DNA of 11,945 nucleotides, from NCBI GenBank assembly GCA_017853515.1, contig JAFMJK010000049.1:1-11945 (forward strand), given 5' to 3'. The stretch comes from Chthoniobacterales bacterium. Lineage in GTDB: Bacteria; Verrucomicrobiota; Verrucomicrobiia; Chthoniobacterales; JACTMZ01. The position numbers and the translations under genes were made by a program. Positions 7,552 through 11,945 of the stretch are shown one piece after another. The notes under the pieces are model-generated. The model saw nothing but the letters and a program-made list of their open reading frames with translations, was not told where the DNA came from and made no database searches. How positions within the stretch are numbered: the first letter of the stretch is position 1; every line of letters begins with the position of its first letter.

Positions 7552-8944
7552 GTTCGATTTTGTCGTGCTCGGCGGCGGCAGCGGCGGATACGCCGCGGCA
7601 CGCACCGCCGCGGGCGAAGGACTGCGCACCGCGGTGATCGACGGATCGCGGGAATTGGGCGGACTCTGCATCCTGCGCGGATGCATGCCGAGCAAGACGC
7701 TCATCGAATCGGCCAACCGACTGCAGGATATGCGCGAGGCTCCGGAGTTCGGATTGAAAGCGAAGGACATCGGGTTCGATGCCGCGAAAATCATCGAGCG
7801 CAAGCGCCGCCTGATCTCGGAGTTCGCCAAATACCGCACGGAACAACTCGAGAACGGAAAGTTCGCCCTGATCCGCGGGCAAGCGCGTTTTGCCTCGCCG
7901 CATGAAATCCTCGTGAGCTTGCTCGGCGGCGGCGAACAAACCGTCCGCGCCGAAACCATCCTCGTCGCCACCGGTTCGGTCATCCGGCACCCGGACGTCC
8001 CCGGACTGGCCCAGGCGAAGCCCCTGACCAGCGACGACGTGCTCGACAACGATCACCCGCCCAAATCGCTCATTGTCCTCGGCGCCGGACCGGTCGCGCT
8101 GGAAATGGCTCATTACCATCGCGGACTCGGGGCGGACGTCACCGTCGTGCAACGCAGCAAACAAGTGCTCAGCTCGATGGATCGCGATGTGGCCGACGCG
8201 GTGCAGCGCGGCATGGAACGCCACGGCACGAAATTCGTCCTCGGCTGCCGGATTCTCCAGGCCGGCACGTCCTCGCGCGGCAAATGGGTGCGCGTGGCGC
8301 ACGACGACCGCGAGGAAACGATCGAAGCGGATGAAATCCTCCTCGCTCTGGGGCGCGATCCCGCCACTTCTCAGCTCGATCTTCCTGCGGCCGGCCTCGA
8401 CATAGCCCCCGGCCGTGCTCTCGCCACCAGCGACACGCAACAAACCTTGGTCCCGCACATTTTCGGCGCGGGGGATGTGACCGGAAAACTCGAGATTGTC
8501 CACATTGCCATCGAGCAGGGCGAAATCGCCGCGCGCAACGCCGCGCGCCTCCTGCGCGGCACCGGCGAACCCCTCGAAACGATCGACTACCGCCTGCGCC
8601 TCTTCGCCGTCTTCACCCAGCCCGAGGCGGCCATGGTCGGGCTGACCGAGCGAGAGGCTTCCGGGCTGGGTCTCGATTTTGCCGCGGCCACCTATCCGTT
8701 CGACGACCACGGGAAATCCATCGTCCACGGCAAGACCGACGGCTTCGTCAAACTGATCGCCGACCGGAAATCGGGCGAAATCCTCGGCGGGGCCGTGGTC
8801 GGTCCGCACGCCTCCGAACTCATCCACGAAATCGTCGTCGCCCTGCGCTACCGCTCGACCGCGGCCGAATTCCTGAAAATCCCCCACTACCACCCCACCC
8901 TCAGCGAAATCTGGACCTACCCCGCCGAGGAACTCGCCGGCTGA
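7544..8944 (+). CDS. FAD-dependent disulfide oxidoreductase (Lpd/MerA-like)
   Basis: This is a 466-residue class I pyridine nucleotide-disulfide oxidoreductase, the family of dihydrolipoamide dehydrogenase, glutathione reductase and mercuric reductase. The FAD dinucleotide fold is GGGSGGYAAA (10-19). The redox-active disulfide is C42-C47 in GGLCILRGCMPSK. The NAD(P) fold is LGAGPVALE (179-187), the second FAD motif is FGAGDV (307-312), and the C-terminal dimer-interface acid-base pair is H450/E455 in HYHPTLSE. The full catalytic set is present, so it should be active. The second strand of the NAD(P) fold ends VVQRSK (201-206). The usual NAD-binding Glu is replaced, which resembles the ARS segment of MerA and suggests NADPH may be used (inference). 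No lipoyl-domain E2 or other 2-oxoacid dehydrogenase gene is nearby, no heavy-metal domain is fused, and the usual MerA C-terminal Cys pair is absent. The physiological substrate is unknown. It is coupled to the membrane-protein gene upstream. Confidence 0.85.
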   Translation: MSEFDFVVLGGGSGGYAAARTAAGEGLRTAVIDGSRELGGLCILRGCMPSKTLIESANRLQDMREAPEFGLKAKDIGFDAAKIIERKRRLISEFAKYRTEQLENGKFALIRGQARFASPHEILVSLLGGGEQTVRAETILVATGSVIRHPDVPGLAQAKPLTSDDVLDNDHPPKSLIVLGAGPVALEMAHYHRGLGADVTVVQRSKQVLSSMDRDVADAVQRGMERHGTKFVLGCRILQAGTSSRGKWVRVAHDDREETIEADEILLALGRDPATSQLDLPAAGLDIAPGRALATSDTQQTLVPHIFGAGDVTGKLEIVHIAIEQGEIAARNAARLLRGTGEPLETIDYRLRLFAVFTQPEAAMVGLTEREASGLGLDFAAATYPFDDHGKSIVHGKTDGFVKLIADRKSGEILGGAVVGPHASELIHEIVVALRYRSTAAEFLKIPHYHPTLSEIWTYPAEELAG

Positions 8945-8961
8945 ACGGACTCCGGCTCCAA

Positions 8962-8984
8962 GCTCCACGCACCCTGCTCCACGC
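8962..8984 (+). repeat. Short direct repeat GCTCCACGC
   Basis: The 9-mer GCTCCACGC occurs at 8962-8970 and again at 8976-8984, with a third partial copy just before (GGCTCCA, 8954-8960). It lies in the 83-bp gap between the oxidoreductase stop and the bactofilin promoter candidate. No T tract follows, so it is not an intrinsic terminator. Its role is unknown. Confidence 0.45.
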
Positions 8985-9001
8985 TGGCACTTCCTTTCGG
9001 T

Positions 9002-9029
9002 TTGACCCGCACCGCACAGACTTTAACGT
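9002..9029 (+). promoter_or_regulatory. Candidate promoter of the bactofilin pair
   Basis: TTGACC (9002-9007) matches five of six bases of the sigma-70 -35 box. Sixteen bp later TAACGT (9024-9029) matches three of six bases of a -10. Transcription would start near 9036, just ahead of the ATG at 9046, giving a short leader. This arrangement argues against the in-frame GTG at 9028 as the start, since it would lie inside the promoter. Support is moderate for the -35 and weak for the -10. Confidence 0.35.
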
Positions 9030-9045
9030 GGGGGTCTTTCCATCA

Positions 9046-9495
9046 ATGAACCTCAGCAACCTCGTTAATCCCATGACCGACACATCCTCAAGCTCCGGCA
9101 ACCGCAACCATCTTTCCAGCGACGTCGAAATCAAAGGCACGCTCAAGTTCCAGAACGACCTCGTCTTCGACGGCAAAATCGAAGGCGAAATCACCTCGAA
9201 CGCCACCCTCACCGTGGGCAAAAGCGCCAACGTGCAAGGCGAAGTGAAATCCAAATCCGTCATCATCTTCGGCACCGTGCAGGGCAACATCGACGCTGCC
9301 GAGCGCGTCGAGCTGAAAGCCACCGCGCAACTCATCGGCGACCTGCGCGCCGGCCGCATCATCATCGAGGACGGCGCCACATTCGTCGGCAAATCGGAAG
9401 TCAGCCCGAACAAATCCGGCCTGCCCCGCACCGACGCGCGTCCCGCTTCCGGCGCACCGGCCGCCGGCGAACCGCAACGCAAGGGTCTGATCTAG
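9046..9495 (+). CDS. Bactofilin (polymer-forming cytoskeletal protein)
   Basis: Bactofilins are small proteins that self-assemble into nucleotide-free filaments and act in cell shape, stalk formation, chromosome positioning or local cell-wall synthesis. This one is 149 residues from the ATG at 9046. The core beta-helix domain spans about 25-117 with the characteristic rung pattern: VEIKGTLKF, LVFDGKIEGEIT, TLTVGKSANVQGEVKS, VIIFGTVQGNI, ERVELKATAQLIGDL and RIIIEDGATFVGKSEV. The tails are short and disordered: Ser/Thr/Asn-rich at the N-terminus and Ala/Pro/Gly-rich at the C-terminus, ending KGLI. The frame is open back to a GTG at 9028, and a second ATG lies at 9073; ATG 9046 follows a G-rich tract about 11 bp upstream and fits the promoter candidate. 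It is followed after 10 bp by a second, modified bactofilin, so the two are likely co-expressed and may co-polymerise. Confidence 0.9.
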   Translation: MNLSNLVNPMTDTSSSSGNRNHLSSDVEIKGTLKFQNDLVFDGKIEGEITSNATLTVGKSANVQGEVKSKSVIIFGTVQGNIDAAERVELKATAQLIGDLRAGRIIIEDGATFVGKSEVSPNKSGLPRTDARPASGAPAAGEPQRKGLI

Positions 9496-9505
9496 GCGGC
9501 GCAGG

Positions 9506-10402
9506 ATGCCGCTTCCTCCAAGCAAAGGGAAAAAAGCGGTAACCTGCCCCAAATGCGGGGCCGGACAGTCGGAGTCCGCGGGCGTTATCAGCACGTTCTG
9601 CCGGACGTGCGGGCATCATTTCGAGGCGCACCAAGCGCTGCCCTCGACCGCGGACAAGTGGCGCGAGCGGATGGCGCCTATCAAGGACTGGTTCCTCCGC
9701 ATCGCCGAGCCCTACCTCCTGCGCTACGAGCCGGAGATCGAGAAGGTCCGGCTCTTCATCGAGAAATACCGCCCGCCCGAATTCCGCCGCGTGCGCTGCC
9801 ACGAATGCGGACGCGTGCACGAAGTGCCGCGCATGGCCACGTCGACCGGTTGCCCGAACTGCAATTCGCACATCGCGCTCGAGGACGTGCTCGTCGAGAA
9901 GCGCATCAGCCGCACGGTGCGGACCCGCGGCGCGCTCCTCATCAAAAAATTCGGCTACCTCAACAACCAGACAACCATCTGCGGCAGCGCCGACATCGGC
10001 GGCGGCATGTCGGGAAAACTTTTTTGCGACGGCGAAACCAAGATCCGAACCGCCGGACGGCTCAATTGCGAGATCGGCTCGCGGCGCATCCGCATCGAAC
10101 GCGGCGCGGATGTCATCGTCGCACATCCCATCCGCGCGCACGACATGGTCGTGCAAGGCAAGTTGACCGCGCGTGTCTATTGCAACGGACGCCTCCGCAT
10201 CCTCAAGCGCGGTTTTCTCAAGGGGGAAGTCCACGCGCGCTCCATCACCGTGGACAAAGGCGGTCTCCTCCAAGCCGAGTTGAATGTCGGGCGTTTCGAC
10301 GAAGAAAACCCGGAACTCCTCGGCACTCTGCAGGAGCGCACCTGCTATATGGCCCTCGAAGACGCCGCCCCGGAACAGACCCAAGCCACGTTGCCGATCT
10401 GA
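9506..10402 (+). CDS. Double zinc-ribbon protein with C-terminal bactofilin-like domain
   Basis: This 298-residue protein has two probable zinc ribbons followed by a bactofilin-like beta-helix. Ribbon 1 uses C14/C17 and C32/C35 (CPKC, CRTC). Ribbon 2 uses C98/C101 and C116/C119 (CHEC, CPNC). The stretch between them (about 46-95) is basic and helical with aromatic and charged residues (WRERMAPIKDWFLRIAEPYLLRY). From about 135 to 258 the chain shows bactofilin-style rungs: ALLIKKFGYLNN, TTICGSADIGGGMSGKLF, TKIRTAGRLNCEI, RIRIERGADVIVAHPI, DMVVQGKLTARVY, LRILKRGFLKGEV and ITVDKGGLLQAEL. The last 40 residues are acidic. It probably joins or caps filaments of the neighbouring bactofilin, with the zinc ribbons giving a protein- or nucleic-acid-binding head; that is inference. 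It starts 10 bp after the bactofilin stop, with GCAGG close to the ATG. No signal peptide or membrane segment is seen, so it should be cytoplasmic. Confidence 0.8.
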   Translation: MPLPPSKGKKAVTCPKCGAGQSESAGVISTFCRTCGHHFEAHQALPSTADKWRERMAPIKDWFLRIAEPYLLRYEPEIEKVRLFIEKYRPPEFRRVRCHECGRVHEVPRMATSTGCPNCNSHIALEDVLVEKRISRTVRTRGALLIKKFGYLNNQTTICGSADIGGGMSGKLFCDGETKIRTAGRLNCEIGSRRIRIERGADVIVAHPIRAHDMVVQGKLTARVYCNGRLRILKRGFLKGEVHARSITVDKGGLLQAELNVGRFDEENPELLGTLQERTCYMALEDAAPEQTQATLPI

Positions 10403-10630
10403 CTCGGCGGCGGTAGGGGTTTGGATTTTCTCGTCTCCACATCTCTGTGCAGCACGTGGACAAGCCTATCCCGTCCGATGGGAACAGGGTTGAATTGCAC
10501 CCCCATAGCGCGCGCTCGAAAACCCGGGGCATAGGCATGCTGGCCGATGAAGATACCAACCCCATCGGCTGGAAGCTGATGCCACTTCTTCGAAGTCTCA
10601 AAAGATTGTAGACCTTACCTCTGAAGGTAA

Positions 10631-10651
10631 GGACGAGCGGCTCGCTCGTCC
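10631..10651. repeat. Perfect 9-bp inverted repeat (motif B)
   Basis: The arms GGACGAGCG (10631-10639) and CGCTCGTCC (10643-10651) flank the loop GCT. The left arm is identical to that of the recA terminator stem on the minus strand, and the right arms differ by one base. No T run follows this copy, so it would not act as an intrinsic terminator. Fourteen bp further on begins motif A, the same order and nearly the same spacing as at the recA end. Confidence 0.8.
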
Positions 10652-10665
10652 GCATTCTGAGCAAC

Positions 10666-10771
10666 GGACACGCGGGCTCTCCGAGCCGTATCAGCTGATC
10701 GCAGTGGCGATCCGTCTCCGTCCTCCGCGGCGGACTCCGCCTAGCTCTACAAGCAGGAGGTCCGCGTGTCC
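10666..10771. repeat. Multi-hairpin element bounded by a 10-bp inverted repeat (motif A, long form)
   Basis: The outer arms GGACACGCGG (10666-10675) and CCGCGTGTCC (10762-10771) are perfect complements 86 nt apart. Inside are a 5-bp stem GGCTC/GAGCC with a 3-nt loop (10675-10687; it shares one G with the outer arm), the palindrome ATCAGCTGAT (10690-10699), a 6-bp stem GATCGC/GCGATC with a 4-nt loop (10697-10712) and a GGCGG/CCGCC stem with a 3-nt loop near 10729-10741. Not all stems can form at once. The layout looks like a multi-branched RNA or a repeat/MITE-like DNA element. No open frame or transposase is attached. Confidence 0.65.
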
Positions 10772-10832
10772 CGACCCGCCGATTGCTGTTGGTGAGTCCA
10801 AGACCATTTGAGGCCGTTGTAATCCCCCCTCT

Positions 10833-10876
10833 CCAGACACACATCGACTTTTGGCAAAAAGTAGAAGTGTGTCTGG
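10833..10876. repeat. Long two-tier hairpin
   Basis: This is a 44-nt inverted repeat. The outer arms CCAGACACAC (10833-10842) and GTGTGTCTGG (10867-10876) pair perfectly over 10 bp. After a symmetric 4x4 internal loop, the inner arms ACTTTT and AAAAGT (10847-10862) pair over 6 bp around a GGCA tetraloop. No T run follows on either strand, so it is not an obvious terminator. It lies about 140 bp upstream of the regulator gene and could be a regulator binding site, a structured leader or a repeat element. Confidence 0.75.
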
Positions 10877-10984
10877 ATTTGCGCGGGAATCCGTTGATTC
10901 AAAACATATTGTAAAATCTGTAAGTCATCGCCGATCGGAATCCCTCAAGCCGGCCAGCGAGAACGATCGTGATTTCATTTTGAT

Positions 10985-10990
10985 TTGACA
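10985..10990 (+). promoter_or_regulatory. Consensus -35 box upstream of the GbsR-like gene
   Basis: TTGACA (10985-10990) is a perfect sigma-70 -35 hexamer in an AT-rich stretch. The sequence at the -10 distance (GAATCT, 11008-11013) is poor. A GGGAGG (10993-10998 region) follows directly and precedes an ATG at 11001 whose frame ends after four codons (ATGAGCCGAATCTAG). If the box is used, transcription would start near 11020, favouring the internal ATG at 11034 as regulator start. Confidence 0.3.
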
Positions 10991-11018
10991 TTGGGAGGCA
11001 ATGAGCCGAATCTAGGGC

Positions 11019-11546
11019 ATGCTCCAAGCCCCAATGGCAGCCGCGGATGCCGACCCGGCGCTGATGGCCACGTATGAGGAAGGCTTGGTGGCTGTTTTTG
11101 CCGATTTGGCCGAAATGTTCGGCAATCCGCGGTCCTACGGACAAATCTACGGACTCCTTTTCTCGAGCGAAGAACCCCTCACTATGGAGGAAATCGCCCG
11201 GCGCTTGGACATCAGCCAAGGATCGATCAGCCAAGGATTGCGCCAACTCGAAGCTTTCGGCGCGGTGGTGAAGGAAAAGCCTGACGGATCACGCCAAGCG
11301 CTCTACTCGGCCAAGCTCGAGATGAAACTTCTCATCTCCGGCTTTCTCAAAGAACGCGTCATTCCGCGGCTCGAATCAACGGAGTCTCGCATCGAAACAA
11401 TTCGCCAAGCGCTCGAGGCGGATAAGCACATCCTCAATGAATCGTTTTTGGAGACGGCCAATCACCGCCTCGGCCGCGTGGCCAAATGGCACCGCAGCGC
11501 CCGCACCCTTTTGCCCATCGCCCGGAAAATCCTCGGCGGCGGCTGA
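11019..11546 (+). CDS. GbsR/MarR-family winged-helix transcriptional regulator
   Basis: This is a 175-residue DNA-binding regulator. The segment RSYGQIYGLLFSSEEPLTMEEIA (38-60) followed by RRLDISQGSISQGLRQLEAFGAV (61-83) is the hallmark of the GbsR branch of MarR-like winged helices. The helix-turn-helix lies at about 55-78 and the wing at about 84-97 (KEKPDGSRQALYS). The C-terminal helical part (about 100-172) probably dimerises. GbsR in Bacillus controls choline/betaine genes, but family members elsewhere regulate diverse genes, so the target is not known. The gene stands alone between two repeat-rich gaps; the nearest downstream gene is the partial cupin protein, and autoregulation or control of that gene are the simplest guesses. 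The start is uncertain: ATG 11019 has only AGGG touching it, and ATG 11034 (MAAADADP) is possible. Confidence 0.8.
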   Translation: MLQAPMAAADADPALMATYEEGLVAVFADLAEMFGNPRSYGQIYGLLFSSEEPLTMEEIARRLDISQGSISQGLRQLEAFGAVVKEKPDGSRQALYSAKLEMKLLISGFLKERVIPRLESTESRIETIRQALEADKHILNESFLETANHRLGRVAKWHRSARTLLPIARKILGGG

Positions 11547-11660
11547 ACACTTTCTGCGCGCCCGCGCAACGCATTCCGAAATCGCCCTGGTTTGCGCATA
11601 TGCCAACCAAGGGCGGTAGCTTGCGCCGGCGCCGTGCGCCGGAGTTAGCAGTTTTGCCTG

Positions 11661-11706
11661 AGGGCTGTCTCGCTTTGGCTCGGCTCAGTCGTCAGTCGTC
11701 AGCCCT
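11661..11706. repeat. Inverted repeat enclosing a 7-nt tandem repeat
   Basis: The arms AGGGCTG (11661-11667) and CAGCCCT (11700-11706) are perfect complements 32 nt apart. At the right end the 7-nt unit CAGTCGT is repeated about 2.4 times (11686-11702) and runs into the arm. It is non-coding, and its function is unknown. Confidence 0.55.
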
Positions 11707-11769
11707 GCGATTCTCCAGACATCTCCACTTCGTTACGGCTCGCTCCGCTCGGCAGTCTGTTGATCGCGC

Positions 11770-11809
11770 GGTCTTTTGGTCTTTTCATCTCTTGGTCTCT
11801 TAATCTCTC
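11770..11809. repeat. 8-nt periodic tandem array
   Basis: Five consecutive 8-mers share an NNTCTYTY pattern: GGTCTTTT, GGTCTTTT, CATCTCTT, GGTCTCTT and AATCTCTC. The first two are identical and the others differ by one to four bases. On the minus strand the units read like AAGAGACC. The array ends 15 bp before the start of the partial cupin gene and would lie in its promoter or leader. Confidence 0.7.
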
Positions 11810-11824
11810 GTCCTGCCCTCCTCT

Positions 11825-11945
11825 ATGCATCTCCGCAGCATCAACAGCGCGCCCGAGGAGCCGGTCAGTCACAATCCCGCGGCGAAGAAACAAGTCTGGT
11901 TCCGCAAGGGCGACCTGCCCCCGTTCACCCAAATCGCGCGTGTTG
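11825..11945 (+). CDS. Probable cupin-domain protein, N-terminal fragment
   Basis: Only the first 40 codons are in the window; the frame is open to the edge. The peptide starts MHLRSINSAPEEPVSHNP and continues AAKKQVWFRKGDLPPFTQIARV. The order of an SxxxAPxExVSHNP-type start, a basic segment, and G(D/E)xPxxTQxA resembles the N-terminus of small cupin proteins of the type that bind a metal in a conserved beta-barrel. The metal-binding cupin motifs themselves lie beyond the window, so the assignment rests on this short segment. No good Shine-Dalgarno precedes the ATG. It follows the GbsR-like regulator in the same direction after 278 bp of repeats. Confidence 0.55.
   Translation, partial: MHLRSINSAPEEPVSHNPAAKKQVWFRKGDLPPFTQIARV

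Larger units (their letters stand above)
10403..11018. other. Gene-poor, hairpin-rich intergenic region
   Basis: These about 616 bp contain no gene I can support. The longest open frame, antisense at 10245-10844, is Arg-rich with no recognisable domain and overlaps the end of the zinc-ribbon gene; I treat it as spurious. A short plus-strand frame at 10447-10611 (54 codons from a GTG, ending LMPLLRSLKRL) has no recognised relatives. From 10631 onward the region is dominated by inverted repeats, annotated separately. The segment 10403-10620 shows no clear structure and no terminator for the bactofilin pair. The region just before the regulator is AT-richer than its surroundings, as expected for a promoter. 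Confidence 0.6.
11547..11824. other. Repeat-rich intergenic region between regulator and cupin gene
   Basis: These 278 bp hold no supportable gene. Just after the regulator stop is a perfect 6-bp stem TGCGCG/CGCGCA with a 2-nt loop (11555-11568), without a T run. GCATATGC (11596-11603) is a palindrome inside an imperfect hairpin. Further on are a 7-bp inverted repeat with a 7-nt tandem repeat at its right end, and an 8-nt periodic array, both annotated separately. TCTCCAGACA (11712-11721) repeats a 10-mer found at the start of the long hairpin (10830-10839). Confidence 0.55.

Noticed and set aside
7043..8968. 641-codon minus-strand frame opposite the disulfide oxidoreductase
   Set aside because: It is antisense to a gene with a complete set of family motifs, and its translation is a Gly/Asp/Arg-rich shadow with no family pattern.
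9028..9045. GTG at 9028 as bactofilin start
   Set aside because: It would lie within the candidate -10 box, and ATG 9046 gives the usual short N-terminal tail.
10245..10844. 199-codon minus-strand frame in the intergenic gap
   Set aside because: It is Arg/Cys/Ser-rich without a domain, overlaps the end of the zinc-ribbon gene in antisense and runs through the palindromic repeats.
10631..10876. CRISPR array
   Set aside because: The repeats are palindromes of differing sequence without regular spacers, and no cas gene is present.
10833..10876. Intrinsic terminator
   Set aside because: The stem is strong but no run of T follows on either strand, and no gene ends just upstream.

Overview
The window is GC-rich, densely packed bacterial chromosome. 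Mostly housekeeping genes and a bactofilin pair are followed by a repeat-rich, regulator-containing segment. I place it in the PVC group, most likely Verrucomicrobiota. The grounds are the style of the GyrB and RecA proteins, a second bactofilin carrying zinc ribbons, and the GbsR-like regulator. This placement is inference from protein character, not a phylogeny.

Minus-strand block (77-5862), in order of transcription: gyrB (DNA gyrase subunit B, with a large insertion after its TOPRIM domain), recA (starting 10 bp after gyrB stops, so probably co-transcribed), then a strong intrinsic terminator (2179-2207). After it come sucC and sucD, the beta and alpha subunits of succinyl-CoA synthetase, 2 bp apart. 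DNA topology and recombination thus sit in one unit and a TCA-cycle enzyme in the next. They are separated by only 80 bp, which hold the terminator, a second hairpin and a possible -10 box.

Plus-strand block (5989-10402): a polytopic membrane protein resembling the STT3/PglB oligosaccharyltransferase family overlaps by 8 bp an FAD-dependent disulfide oxidoreductase of the dihydrolipoamide dehydrogenase/mercuric reductase family. Next come a canonical bactofilin and, 10 bp later, a protein fusing two zinc ribbons to a bactofilin-like domain. The bactofilin pair probably makes cytoskeletal or envelope-associated polymers.

Right end (10403-11945): a gene-poor stretch of about 600 bp is full of inverted repeats. 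It includes a second, larger copy of the two-palindrome element that also forms the recA terminator. It is followed by a GbsR/MarR-type winged-helix regulator, another 280 bp of short repeats (including an 8-nt periodic array), and the first 40 codons of a probable cupin protein that runs off the window.

No mobile-element gene, CRISPR array, rRNA or tRNA was found. The most noteworthy signals are the zinc-ribbon/bactofilin fusion beside a normal bactofilin, the paired palindrome element shared between two distant intergenic sites, the STT3-like protein lacking the normal WWD motif, and recA placed behind gyrB.
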